From NCBI RefSeq assembly GCF_014529985.1, contig NZ_JACVMU010000001.1:124001-188000 (forward strand): a stretch of 64,000 bases of DNA. The letters run 5' to 3'. Source of the stretch: Leucobacter sp. cx-42 (GTDB lineage: Bacteria; Actinomycetota; Actinomycetes; Actinomycetales; Microbacteriaceae). The position numbers were made by a program, and so were the translations under genes. The notes beneath the pieces are model-generated. The model worked only from the letters and a program-made list of their open reading frames with translations, had not been told where the DNA came from and ran no database searches. This document shows positions 51,363 to 60,159 of the stretch, one piece after another. Every line of letters begins with the position of its first letter. Positions within the stretch are counted from its first letter, which is position 1.

Positions 51363-51412
51363 CTCGGGGCCTGGACTTACCGCGTTTTGCACAAACAAAA
51401 CGCGAAATATTG
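51341..51412 (-). other. Structured region between atpI and atpB
   Basis: An 11-bp outer inverted repeat (CAATATTTCGC at 51341-51351, complement at 51402-51412) encloses a CCCCG/CGGGG hairpin and a 9-bp hairpin (CGCGTTTTG/CAAAACGCG, 51381-51404). The last could end the atpI transcript, although it has no clear U-tract on the minus strand. Confidence 0.5.
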
Positions 51413-51423
51413 GTGTTTTTGTC

Positions 51424-51903
51424 TTACTCAGGGAGTGATACGCCATAGGGCACGCGTGCGCGCGCCACGATGATCGCATCAAGCACGATCGAAACGAGCA
51501 CCGTTACGACCAGTGAGATAAAGAGCATCTTTGGATCCAGCCAGGGCTGGTTCTTCAACAGCAACGCCGCAACGACGAAGCCGATGAGCTTCACAACCCA
51601 TGCGCCAAGCACGATCATGAAGAAGATTTGGAGATACATGGGGCTCGCGACGAAGCGATTGCCAAATGCGATACTTCCGACGGTCATCAGCAGCATAACG
51701 CCGCCAATAGCGGCGCCGATGAGGCCACCGTAGAGGCCGCGCGTGTCTGAGACAAGGAAGCCAACCCCAGCAAACACGACCATTGCGGCGATCGTGGTGA
51801 TGATGCCCCAGCGAATGCCTCGCAACAGCATAGGCTGCGACGTCGGCATGGGGTACTCTGATGCACCCTGTTCTGCGGCACCGGGCTGCAATGGTGAGCT
51901 CAC
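51424..51903 (-). CDS. atpI: AtpI-like membrane protein
   Basis: Four transmembrane helices in 159 residues (about 26-50, 57-77, 85-115, 125-148). It sits in the AtpI place before atpB (Rv1303 in M. tuberculosis). AtpI helps assemble the c-ring and/or takes up Mg. Sequence similarity is weak in this family, so the name rests mainly on topology and position. It overlaps the wecA stop by 4 bases. Confidence 0.75.
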   Translation of the reverse strand: MSSPLQPGAAEQGASEYPMPTSQPMLLRGIRWGIITTIAAMVVFAGVGFLVSDTRGLYGGLIGAAIGGVMLLMTVGSIAFGNRFVASPMYLQIFFMIVLGAWVVKLIGFVVAALLLKNQPWLDPKMLFISLVVTVLVSIVLDAIIVARARVPYGVSLPE

Positions 51904-53114
51904 TCTGGAGTCCTTTCGTTCGTCATCGACACTGCGGGAGCCGCAGAAATGACGGAAGTATGGTCAGGCGCTTTGTGAGCGCTAGGTTTCCAAGGTATCA
52001 AGCCTCGGCGCACCGCGCCGTCCCGCAAGCGTTGTGCGGGGAACATGAGCAGCAGCAGGCAGGCCACGGTGCCAACCACTGCGACGATGCTCGGAATCAC
52101 ATAGCTTTGCAGCGTGAACACCAGGAGCACGGCGATCGAGATTACTGCGGTGCCAAGGTAGAACACGAGTACCGCCTGAACGGGCGAGTGGCCCATGTCG
52201 AGCAGTCGATGGTGCAGATGCTTACGATCCGCCTCAAATGGGCTCTTGCCGGCCCTGAGTCGCCGGAGCACCGCCATGGTGAAGTCAGCAAGCGGGAGTG
52301 CGAGAACCGCGACCGGCAGGATGATCGGAATGTAACTCGCGATCACGAGCTTGATGTCCAGCGCGGCTGGATTCACCTGGCCGGTGACTGCGACGGTCGA
52401 GCTTGCCATGAGCAATCCGACGAGGAGTGCGCCGGTGTCCCCCATGAACATCTTGGCGCCATTCCAGTTGTACGGCAGGAAACCAGCGCAGATGCCCATG
52501 ATTACGAGCGCGATCAAGCCAGCAAAAATAATCGAATCGACTTGCCCCTGCTGTGCGTTGAGCAGGCGGGTGTAGATGAAAAACGCGGTGCTCGCAATGA
52601 GCGCGACGCCAGCGACGAGTCCGTCAAGTCCATCGATGAAGTTGACGGCGTTCATCACCAACGTCATCAGGAAGACCGTGATCACAAAGTTCATCGTCGG
52701 TGACCCCACGATGAGGGTGTCACCGAATGGCAGTGACACAATCTGCACACCGCTCCAAGCCAACAGACCTGTCGCGACGAACTGCGCGCCAAGCTTTACC
52801 ATCCAGTCAAGCTCGAGTAGGTCATCGAGCACGCCAACCACCGCGATGAGGGTGCATGCACCAGTGAGCGCAAAGACCATAGAGGTCTGTGTGAAGAGCT
52901 GAGAGAACTCGGGCTGGAAATATGCTGCGCCAAATGCGGCGAGCAAACCGATATACATCGCGATGCCGCCAAGTCGTGGCGTCGGTGTCGCGTGCACGTC
53001 GCGTGCACGGATCTCAGGGGCGAGCTTGAATTTTCGGCTCAGCCGCAACACCACGTACGACATCACAAACGTCACGACGACCGCGACGCCTGCAACGACA
53101 AGATACGGGGTCAT
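51900..53114 (-). CDS. wecA: Polyprenyl-phosphate GlcNAc-1-phosphate transferase (WecA/Rfe type)
   Basis: An 11-helix membrane protein that transfers GlcNAc-1-P from UDP-GlcNAc to a polyprenyl phosphate, the first step of wall-polymer linkage or arabinogalactan-type synthesis. Motifs are GVLDDLLELD, NAVNFIDGLDGL, FMGDTGALLVG and the HLHHRLLDMGHS loop, which define the MraY/WecA family; the last supports GlcNAc type rather than MraY. 404 residues. The lipid carrier in this organism is not shown by the sequence. Confidence 0.9.
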   Translation of the reverse strand: MTPYLVVAGVAVVVTFVMSYVVLRLSRKFKLAPEIRARDVHATPTPRLGGIAMYIGLLAAFGAAYFQPEFSQLFTQTSMVFALTGACTLIAVVGVLDDLLELDWMVKLGAQFVATGLLAWSGVQIVSLPFGDTLIVGSPTMNFVITVFLMTLVMNAVNFIDGLDGLVAGVALIASTAFFIYTRLLNAQQGQVDSIIFAGLIALVIMGICAGFLPYNWNGAKMFMGDTGALLVGLLMASSTVAVTGQVNPAALDIKLVIASYIPIILPVAVLALPLADFTMAVLRRLRAGKSPFEADRKHLHHRLLDMGHSPVQAVLVFYLGTAVISIAVLLVFTLQSYVIPSIVAVVGTVACLLLLMFPAQRLRDGAVRRGLIPWKPSAHKAPDHTSVISAAPAVSMTNERTPE

Positions 53115-53116
53115 GT

Positions 53117-53944
53117 TTAGCTTTCGGTCGCCTCGCCTGCTGCCACAGCAGCGGTTGCGCTCGTCTCAGGAGTATCGCGCACGACGGGAGCCTCGGCAGC
53201 AGCATCGGCAGGGGCCTCAACGGCCGTCTCGGCCGCAGCCTCGGCTGCTACTGGAGCCACGCGCTGCGTCTTCTTCGCGATGACCACCTGCACGTCAGCA
53301 AGCTCAAGGACGTCGCTGATCGCCTCGGGAGAGACTGCCCCCACACGGAGCACACGCACTGCGCCAGTTCCGTCGCTCTTCAGGCCAGTAGCGTCAACAA
53401 TCGTTGAGGACAGCCCATCAGCCACTCCCCCTTCGAGGTACACAGCAACCGAGTCGCCAAGCATTGCCTTCGCTTCATCGGCGTTGGTTGCTGCCGGCTC
53501 TCCAGTGAGGTTCGCCGACGATACCGCGAGCGGACCAGTCTCACGCAGCAGCTCAATCGTGAGGTCACGCGCCGGAATACGCAGCGCGACGGTGCCGCCG
53601 GTATCGCCGAGGTCCCAATCGAGTGCGGGGTTCGCGTGCGTAATGATCGTCAGCGCACCGGGCCAAAACGCGTCAGCGAGTGCGGTGAGCGGCTCGGTCA
53701 CCTCGCGCGCGAGTGCTGCGAGCGTATCCGTATTCGGGATAAGCACGGGTGGCGGCGACTGTCGACCACGCCCCTTTGCCGCGAGCAGACGCTCAACGGC
53801 CTCTGGCGAAAACGCGTCTGCGCCAACACCATAAACGGTGTCGGTCGGCAGGACCACGAGCTCGCCGCGCCCAATTGCCTGGCGAGCGGCACGCACGCCA
53901 CTCAGGAGCTGTGAGGGTTCGGAGCAGTCAAAGAGGTCAGCCAT
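53117..53944 (-). CDS. tsaC: L-threonylcarbamoyladenylate synthase (Sua5/YciO/YrdC)
   Basis: Makes threonylcarbamoyl-AMP for the t6A37 tRNA modification. The domain is about residues 1-205: LPTDTVYGVGADA, the lysine segment AAKGRGRQSPPP, and SSANLTGEPA. An Ala/Glu-rich tail of about 55 residues is added and has no known role. It lies between wecA and prmC, the mycobacterial order. Confidence 0.92.
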   Translation of the reverse strand: MADLFDCSEPSQLLSGVRAARQAIGRGELVVLPTDTVYGVGADAFSPEAVERLLAAKGRGRQSPPPVLIPNTDTLAALAREVTEPLTALADAFWPGALTIITHANPALDWDLGDTGGTVALRIPARDLTIELLRETGPLAVSSANLTGEPAATNADEAKAMLGDSVAVYLEGGVADGLSSTIVDATGLKSDGTGAVRVLRVGAVSPEAISDVLELADVQVVIAKKTQRVAPVAAEAAAETAVEAPADAAAEAPVVRDTPETSATAAVAAGEATES

Positions 53945-54000
53945 AACTACTCATTCTACTCGCGCGTACCTGACTGCGCGCCACGTCCGCAACCGGGACG

Positions 54001-54906
54001 CTAGCGCCGAGCGAGCGTCGTCCGGTCGCGGCCGGTCAGATCTTCGTGGGTTGCGGCATCGTGCCAGCCCGCGGCGGTGAGAATGGCGCGGATCGCCTCC
54101 CCCTGATGTTCCGCATGTTCGAGCACGAGTGATCCGCCGTCATGCACGAGTCCGCGCCCAATGCGCGCGATAACCCGGATGAGATCGAGACCATCTTCGC
54201 CGCTGTAGAGCGCGAGTTCTGGGTCGTGGTCGCGAACCTCTGGGTCTTTCGGAATCATGCCGGAGGGGACGTACGGCGGGTTCGACACGAGCAGGTCCAC
54301 GCGCCCCATGAGTGGCTCAAAGATTTCTGGATCCAGCGCGGAGACGTCTCCCTGCACGAGGGTGACCCGTCCATCGCCCCATTCAGCAACGTTTCTCGTC
54401 GCCCACGCGTGCGCCTCGACGCTTTTCTCCACAGCCCATACCTGGGCGTCCGGCACCTCATTCGCGATCGCGAGCGCGATCGTTCCGCTCCCCGTGCAGA
54501 GGTCGACCACAATGGGCGCTTCCGCTCCGGCACGATCGGGAAGCGCGAGGGTGCGCTCGAGCTCCGCGAGGGCACAGTCAACGACCGTTTCCGTCTCAGG
54601 CCGGGGCACAAAGACCCCTGGGCCTACCGACAGCTCGATACGGCGGAACGGCGCCCTGCCGGTGAGGTGCTGGAGGGGGACGCGATCCGCACGCTCGTCA
54701 GCCATCGCACGCAGGCGCGCAACCTGCTCGGGCGCCGGGCGCTTGCCCATGATCGCGAGGACCTGCAGCCGTCCGCGCGATTCACCAAGCACATGGGCGA
54801 GCATGACTTCAGCGTCGATGCGCGCCTGCTCGATTCCGGCCGCAGCAAGCTGGTCTGCGACCTCACGCAAAAGGGAATCAAGGGAGGGAGCCGCGGCATC
54901 AGTCAT
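54001..54906 (-). CDS. prmC: Release factor glutamine methyltransferase
   Basis: Methylates the Gln of the GGQ motif in RF1/RF2. SAM motif VVDLCTGSGTIALAI, the catalytic NPPY (SNPPYVPSG) and the N-terminal PrmC domain with a FVPRPETE loop are present. 301 residues. In most actinobacteria it follows prfA directly; here a 5-kb insertion separates them. Confidence 0.95.
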   Translation of the reverse strand: MTDAAAPSLDSLLREVADQLAAAGIEQARIDAEVMLAHVLGESRGRLQVLAIMGKRPAPEQVARLRAMADERADRVPLQHLTGRAPFRRIELSVGPGVFVPRPETETVVDCALAELERTLALPDRAGAEAPIVVDLCTGSGTIALAIANEVPDAQVWAVEKSVEAHAWATRNVAEWGDGRVTLVQGDVSALDPEIFEPLMGRVDLLVSNPPYVPSGMIPKDPEVRDHDPELALYSGEDGLDLIRVIARIGRGLVHDGGSLVLEHAEHQGEAIRAILTAAGWHDAATHEDLTGRDRTTLARR

Positions 54907-55040
54907 GGGTACAACTTTCCCACAAGCTTTGAGCCACCTGTAACTTTTCGACTCATCTATAACGCGATGTAAAAGATGACATTAGTTTTGGATATAGTTA
55001 AGTTAGCTTCGAGTTATCGATCAGAAGAGGTTTGACCCAC

Positions 55041-55976
55041 ATGTCCCGTACTTACGAGAACATCACCCAGGCGTTTGGCAATACTCCCCTCGTGCGACTC
55101 AACCGCGTCACTGAGGACGCAGGCGCTCAGGTGTTCGCAAAGCTTGAGTTCTACAACCCCGCTGGTTCAGTCAAGGACCGCATCGGCATCGCCATTATCG
55201 ACGCAGCCGAAGCCTCGGGCGAGCTTCCTGCAGGCGGCACCATCGTCGAGGCAACCAGTGGCAACACCGGTATCGCTCTCGCGTTCGTTGGTGCAGCGCG
55301 TGGCTACCGCGTCATCCTCACGATGCCCGAGACCATGAGCATCGAGCGCCGCAAGATGCTCGCAGCATACGGCGCAGAGATCGTACTCACCGAGGGACCC
55401 CTCGGCATGAAGGGCGCGGTCGCAAAGGCAGAGGAAATCGCTGCTGAGACCCCCGGCGCAGTGCTTGCCCGCCAGTTCGACAACCCCGCCAACCCCGCGA
55501 TTCACCGCGCAACCACTGGCCCCGAGATCTGGAACGACACCGACGGCAAGGTCGACATCTTCGTCGCAGGTATCGGCACCGGCGGCACCATCTCGGGCAC
55601 CGGCGGCTACCTCAAGGAACAGAACCCCGAGATCAAGGTCGTCGCCGTCGAGCCGATCGACTCGCCGCTCCTGAGCAAGGGCACCGCTGGTCCGCACAAG
55701 ATCCAGGGCCTTGGCGCGAACTTCGTCCCTGGCATTCTCGACCGCGAGATTTACGACGAGGTCATCGATGTTGAGCTCGCAGACGCCATCGCAAAGGGCC
55801 GCGCACTCGGCACGAGCGAGGGCATCCTCGCAGGCATCTCGGGCGGCGCAGCCGTCTGGGCCGCTGTCGAAGTTGCAAAGCGCCCCGAGAACGCAGGCAA
55901 GACCATCGTTGTCATCATTCCCGACTTCGGTGAGCGTTACTTCTCGACCCCCCTGTACGACCACCTGAACGCATAA
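55041..55976 (+). CDS. cysK: Cysteine synthase A (O-acetylserine sulfhydrylase)
   Basis: Makes cysteine from O-acetylserine and sulfide. The PLP Lys is in [11 protein letters not shown], the binding loop [10 protein letters not shown] is present, and [12 protein letters not shown] is the PLP-phosphate loop. The start is ATG at 55041 ([12 protein letters not shown]) and an AGAGG site lies 10 bases upstream. An in-frame TTG at 55032 is less likely. It is followed by cysE. Confidence 0.96.
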   Translation: MSRTYENITQAFGNTPLVRLNRVTEDAGAQVFAKLEFYNPAGSVKDRIGIAIIDAAEASGELPAGGTIVEATSGNTGIALAFVGAARGYRVILTMPETMSIERRKMLAAYGAEIVLTEGPLGMKGAVAKAEEIAAETPGAVLARQFDNPANPAIHRATTGPEIWNDTDGKVDIFVAGIGTGGTISGTGGYLKEQNPEIKVVAVEPIDSPLLSKGTAGPHKIQGLGANFVPGILDREIYDEVIDVELADAIAKGRALGTSEGILAGISGGAAVWAAVEVAKRPENAGKTIVVIIPDFGERYFSTPLYDHLNA

Positions 55977-56020
55977 TCTGAGGGGCGATCCGCGCCCCGA
56001 ACGATCGCAATTCAACTACG

Positions 56021-56062
56021 AATCGCAAGGTCCACACCGCGAGGTGACCGGGCCTTGCGATT
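56021..56062 (+). other. Hairpin between cysK and cysE
   Basis: A 10-bp stem AATCGCAAGG/CCTTGCGATT with inner GGTC/GACC pairs. It may partly end the cysK transcript or tune cysE; it has no strong U-tract. Confidence 0.5.
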
Positions 56063-56100
56063 TCGTGCGTTCGACAGCACTACCCTCCCAGGAGATTCCG

Positions 56101-56670
56101 ATGACCTTCTTCTCGCGCATTCGCGAAGACATCAACGCGGCAAAGGTCGGCGACCCTGCCGCGCGCGGGTCAGTTTCGATCTTCTTCCTGTACTCAACGT
56201 TGCACGCAGTCTGGTGGCACCGCGCCGCGCACGGATTGTGGCGCCGCGGGGCACGCACGCTCCCCCGCGCGATCTCGCAGGTCGCGCGGTTCTTCACGGG
56301 CGTCGAAATTCACCCTGGCGCGACGATTGGCCGCCGCCTCTTCATCGACCACGGCATGGGTGTGGTCATCGGCGAGACCGCGGTCATCGGCGATGACGTC
56401 ATCATCTACCATGGCGTGACGCTCGGCGGCACCGGGCACGATCGCGGCAAACGGCATCCGACGGTGGGCGACCGGGTCGTGATCGGCGCTGGCGCAAAGC
56501 TCCTCGGCAACATCGAGATCGGGCACGACTCCGCGATCGGCTCAAACGCTGTCGTCGTGCGATCTTCGGAACCGTGGACGACGCTCACCGGCATTCCCGC
56601 CCAGCCACGTCCGAGGCGCGGATCGCCACTCGTGCCACGCCCCGACGAGGCAGATTTCTACGTGATCTAG
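56101..56670 (+). CDS. cysE: Serine O-acetyltransferase
   Basis: Makes O-acetylserine for CysK. It is the short bacterial form (189 residues) with a left-handed beta-helix of hexapeptide repeats ([20 protein letters not shown] and [19 protein letters not shown]), and GKRHPTVGD. The C-terminus ends in DFYVI, with Ile as the last residue; in related enzymes the terminal Ile inserts into the CysK active site to form the cysteine synthase complex. AGGAG site before ATG. Confidence 0.95.
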   Translation: MTFFSRIREDINAAKVGDPAARGSVSIFFLYSTLHAVWWHRAAHGLWRRGARTLPRAISQVARFFTGVEIHPGATIGRRLFIDHGMGVVIGETAVIGDDVIIYHGVTLGGTGHDRGKRHPTVGDRVVIGAGAKLLGNIEIGHDSAIGSNAVVVRSSEPWTTLTGIPAQPRPRRGSPLVPRPDEADFYVI

Positions 56671-56680
56671 CGATCCCCCG

Positions 56681-56730
56681 CACACAGCAGCGGCCCCCGG
56701 TTCGATTGAACCGGGGGCCGCTGCTGTGTG
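56681..56730. terminator. Bidirectional terminator between cysE and MFS gene
   Basis: A perfect 23-bp stem (56681-56703 with 56708-56730) capped by a 4-base loop (GATT). It is the strongest hairpin in the window. Confidence 0.9.
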
Positions 56731-56743
56731 GATCCGCGCCGAC

Positions 56744-58159
56744 CTAGTGCTGCGCAGGATTTCCGCGCGGCACAAACGAGGTAAGGAGCGCGCCACCAAG
56801 CGCCGCGCCAGCACCGATGAGGAAGCAGAGCTTAAAGCCCCACTCCGTCGGCGCACCAAGCTCGCTGAGCTGACTCGTCAACACGATAGCCATGACTGCG
56901 CCAGCGACGGCGCCGCCCATCGAGCGCATGAGTGAATTCACGCCCACGCTCGAGGCGGCCTCGTGACGCGGCACGTTCGCGAGAATGAGCGTCGGCATCG
57001 ATGCGTAGGCGATACCGACACCGGCGCAGGCAATGCAGCCAGCGAGGGTCAGCTGCCACGGCTGCTCAAGGAAGAAGAAGCCGAAAACATAACCGGCGGC
57101 CAGCACGATTGCGCCAATGATGAGCGTGAGACGGCCACCCCAACGCGTGAGCATCCGACTGGAGATGGGCGAGAACAGCAGCATCATGAGGCCAGAGGGT
57201 GCCATCCAGAGACCCGTCTGCAGCATCGTCTGCCCAAGGCCGTACCCCGTCGCCGTCGGCAACTGCAACAGTTGTGGCATCACAATGGTCTGCGCCATCA
57301 TGCCAAAACCGACAAGCAGTGCCGCAAGGTTGGTAAAGAGCACCGGGAGCTTTGCTGTCGTGTGCAGGTCAACAAGCGGCTCGTCCTGCTTGAGCTCAAA
57401 GAAGCCCCACGCGAGGAGCAGCAGGACACCAACACCAATGAGCCCGAGCGTTGAGAACGAAGCCCAGCCCCACTCGTTGCCCTTGGTGACACCAACGAGA
57501 ATCGCAACGAGCGCAGCAGCAAGTCCGATCGCACCAATGTAGTCAAATCGGCCGGTCTTTGCGGGCTTCACGCCCGGAATAAGGGTCGCGGCGAGGACCA
57601 CCATAATCGCCGCGAGGGTCGCTGCGAGCCAGAACAGCATGTTCCAGCTGTAGTACTGCACCATCCACGCAGCAATCGGCAGGCCAAGGGCGCCACCCAC
57701 ACCCAGCGTCGCGGAAATGCCGGAAATGGCACCGTTGACGAGCCGAGGTGGCGTCACATCGCGCACCAGACTAATTGCGACGGGAATGTACCCCATCGCA
57801 AAGCCCTGCAGCACACGGCCGACGATCACGATGCCGAACACATCGCTCACCGCGCAGAGCACCGAGCCAAGCAGCATGAGAGATGCGGTTGCGATGAGCA
57901 CGGGGCGCTTGCCAATGAGGTCGGCGAGGCGACCAGCGACGGGCATCACAACGGCGCCGCCAAGCAGCGTCGCAGTGACCACCCATGATGCGTTTGCCGC
58001 CGAGGTGTGTAGCAGTTCAGGGAGCTGGCTCTGCACTGGGATGACCAGTGACTGCATGAGCGATGCGCACAGGCTTGAGAAGCCCAGCACCAGGATAATG
58101 AGGCGCGAACGCGCCGTTGAATACGCTTCCTCAGTCTCGATGTTATGCGTGGAAGACAT
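56744..58159 (-). CDS. MFS drug exporter, DHA2/EmrB-QacA type
   Basis: A 14-helix transporter of about 471 residues. The conserved GRLADLIGKRPVLI loop (motif A) and a GALGLPIAAW (motif C-like) stretch mark an exporter. The start is ATG at 58159, with an AAAGGAC site close in front. It is divergent from the MarR-like gene with a palindromic operator in between. Substrate unknown. Confidence 0.87.
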   Translation of the reverse strand: MSSTHNIETEEAYSTARSRLIILVLGFSSLCASLMQSLVIPVQSQLPELLHTSAANASWVVTATLLGGAVVMPVAGRLADLIGKRPVLIATASLMLLGSVLCAVSDVFGIVIVGRVLQGFAMGYIPVAISLVRDVTPPRLVNGAISGISATLGVGGALGLPIAAWMVQYYSWNMLFWLAATLAAIMVVLAATLIPGVKPAKTGRFDYIGAIGLAAALVAILVGVTKGNEWGWASFSTLGLIGVGVLLLLAWGFFELKQDEPLVDLHTTAKLPVLFTNLAALLVGFGMMAQTIVMPQLLQLPTATGYGLGQTMLQTGLWMAPSGLMMLLFSPISSRMLTRWGGRLTLIIGAIVLAAGYVFGFFFLEQPWQLTLAGCIACAGVGIAYASMPTLILANVPRHEAASSVGVNSLMRSMGGAVAGAVMAIVLTSQLSELGAPTEWGFKLCFLIGAGAALGGALLTSFVPRGNPAQH

Positions 58160-58178
58160 AAGTCCTTTCGAATTCACA

Positions 58179-58201
58179 CCATTATGTAAGCTACATAATG
58201 G
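58179..58201. promoter_or_regulatory. Palindromic operator between exporter and MarR-like gene
   Basis: CCATTATGTA-AGC-TACATAATGG is a perfect 10-bp inverted repeat with a 3-base spacer, centred in the gap between two divergent genes. A partial copy, GTTATGTA-TTC-TACAC, lies just downstream. Confidence 0.8.
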
Positions 58202-58260
58202 TTAGGTTATGTATTCTACACACCTGGTATTGTCGCTATGACCATCGAAGGGACTCCGCC

Positions 58261-58704
58261 ATGCCTCACTCCCCAGAAGGCCTGCAAGAAAGCGCAGAGA
58301 GATTCGCCGCTGCGACCACACGCTACGAACGTGAGCGACGCGTGGCAGTTGCCCACCTCCCACTTGGCGCAGCAGATCTCCGCATTATTGCGTTGCTGAT
58401 TGACGACATTCCCCGCACGCTCAAGCAGATCGCTGAAGAGCTACACCTCGAACAGTCGACAATCAACCGGCAGGCGAACGCGGCACTGCAGCACGAGTAC
58501 CTCACCCGGAGCCGGGGCGTCACAGGCCCGGCGTATGTCTTCACCGTTTCCGAGCTTGGCAAAGCCAAGTTCTCCGAGAGTCTCGGCTATTTCTATCAGG
58601 AGTACCACACCGCATTCAGTCTGATGGGTGCGGATCGCGCACGGCTGCTCGTTGAGCTCCTCGAAGAGTTTGTAGAGGCGCACGCGAGCGCGCGCAAGCG
58701 CTAG
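58261..58704 (+). CDS. MarR-family transcriptional regulator
   Basis: A 147-residue winged-helix protein. The reading helix region is LKQIAEELHLEQSTINRQANAAL and the wing is TRSRGVTGPAYVFTVSELG. A GAAGGGA site precedes the start. It probably represses the divergent DHA2-type exporter, and perhaps the second one, through the palindrome in the intergenic region. Confidence 0.83.
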   Translation: MPHSPEGLQESAERFAAATTRYERERRVAVAHLPLGAADLRIIALLIDDIPRTLKQIAEELHLEQSTINRQANAALQHEYLTRSRGVTGPAYVFTVSELGKAKFSESLGYFYQEYHTAFSLMGADRARLLVELLEEFVEAHASARKR

Positions 58705-60089
58705 CGAAGCTTGCGGTCGTGGCGGCGCATCCAGCCCTTGGTGCGCCGAGTCTCCAGGAAGACCATGCCGAGGCCGAACAGCCAGATCGGAATCTGCACC
58801 GCGAAGGCGAGCTTGAACGCATCAAGCGAGTAAGTTTCTGGCGTACCAGCGCCCTCCAGGTCGAGGACGAGGCCGATGAGGTAGATCGCGATCAGGCTGG
58901 CAATGAAGCCGCCCGTGTTCACCAGGCCGGTGCCGAAGCCAACGAAGCTCTTTGGCGTGTGCGAACGCTGCACCTCGAAGGCAAGCATCGAGGCTGGGCC
59001 ACCAATGGGCATGATGATGAGCAAGGCAAAGATCAGCCAGATCGGCGGGTTGCCCGGCCACAGGATGACCGCGGTCCAGACCGCCGCGAGGGCGATCGTG
59101 ATACCGGTGTAGATTGCGACGCGACGCTCCATGAAACGCGAGCTCACCGGGCCGAGCACCAGCGAGGCAAAGGATGACGCAATAATCGTGAGGCTCAGCA
59201 TGCCCTTCGCGGTCGCAGGATCGACGCCAAGACCGCCGACGAGGAACGGGGTGCCCCAGAGGAGCACGAACACGTTCATCGCGAAGGGTGAGGTGAAGTG
59301 CATCCAGAATGCCAGGCGCACACCAGGCAGCGAAATGATCTGACGCGAACGCTGCACCATCTTGAAGAGGTCAACGCGCTGACGAACGACGGGGAGCATG
59401 GACGTTGCCGGCGGCGCTGCGACGACACCTGTCGCGGCGGCCTTCGTCAGGGCGTTCTCTTCGACGACTCGTTCCTTGCCGATGATCCGCTCACCAATGG
59501 TCTGCGAGCGCGGTGAGTCGCGCATCACAACGATGACCAAGATCATCGCGATCAGTGCGACCGCTGCGATGCCGAGGAACCCTGACCGCCAGCCAAACCG
59601 ATCAACAGCAATCGCGAGCGGGATCACCGACACGAGCTGGCCAGCCTGGCCGAGCAAGCCAGTGAGCTGGCTCACCGTTGGAATCTGCCTGATCGCAAAC
59701 CATTCCGGCAGAATCTTCATCACGCTCACGAAGACGCACGCATCACCTGCGCCCACGAGAATACGGGCGACAACGACCAGGGGAAGGTCGGTGACGGTCG
59801 CCATCAGCGTCTGGCCGATAAACATAAATGCGCCGCCCAGGAGAACCATGAGGCTCGATCCAAAGCGGTCCAGGAGCATGCCAACAGGAATCTGCATGCC
59901 CGCGTATACGGCGAGCTGAATCACCGGGAACATTGCGAGCGTTGTTGCGTCAATGCCGAAGTGCGACTGGGCCTGGGGGCCGAGGGCGGCTAGTGACGAA
60001 CGGTTGACGACGGCGACGACATAACTAAATACTGCTACGCCCCACACCACCCAAGGTAAGAGGGTATTCGAACGGCGCATGACCTTCAT
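58701..60089 (-). CDS. MFS transporter
   Basis: A 12-helix MFS protein of about 462 residues. The VGMLLDRFGSSLMVLLGG stretch is the motif A region; the central loop is charged (about residues 195-260). The start is ATG at 60089 with GAGGAG in front, inside the strong hairpin described separately. It ends 4 bases inside the convergent MarR-like gene. Substrate unknown. Confidence 0.85.
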   Translation of the reverse strand: MKVMRRSNTLLPWVVWGVAVFSYVVAVVNRSSLAALGPQAQSHFGIDATTLAMFPVIQLAVYAGMQIPVGMLLDRFGSSLMVLLGGAFMFIGQTLMATVTDLPLVVVARILVGAGDACVFVSVMKILPEWFAIRQIPTVSQLTGLLGQAGQLVSVIPLAIAVDRFGWRSGFLGIAAVALIAMILVIVVMRDSPRSQTIGERIIGKERVVEENALTKAAATGVVAAPPATSMLPVVRQRVDLFKMVQRSRQIISLPGVRLAFWMHFTSPFAMNVFVLLWGTPFLVGGLGVDPATAKGMLSLTIIASSFASLVLGPVSSRFMERRVAIYTGITIALAAVWTAVILWPGNPPIWLIFALLIIMPIGGPASMLAFEVQRSHTPKSFVGFGTGLVNTGGFIASLIAIYLIGLVLDLEGAGTPETYSLDAFKLAFAVQIPIWLFGLGMVFLETRRTKGWMRRHDRKLR

Positions 60090-60141
60090 GGTACTCCTCT
60101 GAGCTGAATACGAGAGGAGTACCACGGCTGGTCATGCGCCG
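60073..60141 (-). promoter_or_regulatory. Long hairpin enclosing the MFS start codon
   Basis: Arms of 12 bp (CGGCGCATGACC 60073-60084 with 60130-60141) and 11 bp (GGTACTCCTCT 60090-60100 with 60113-60123) flank a small internal loop and a 12-base apex. In the transcript the MFS ribosome-binding site (AGAGGAG) and first ATG lie within the stem. This would block translation unless opened. Confidence 0.75.
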
Positions 60142-60159
60142 TGAAGTGGAATAATCTAC

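Noticed and set aside
54950-55040. Riboswitch before cysK
   Set aside because: The AT-rich leader does not show an S-box or other known conserved core. It probably only holds a promoter.
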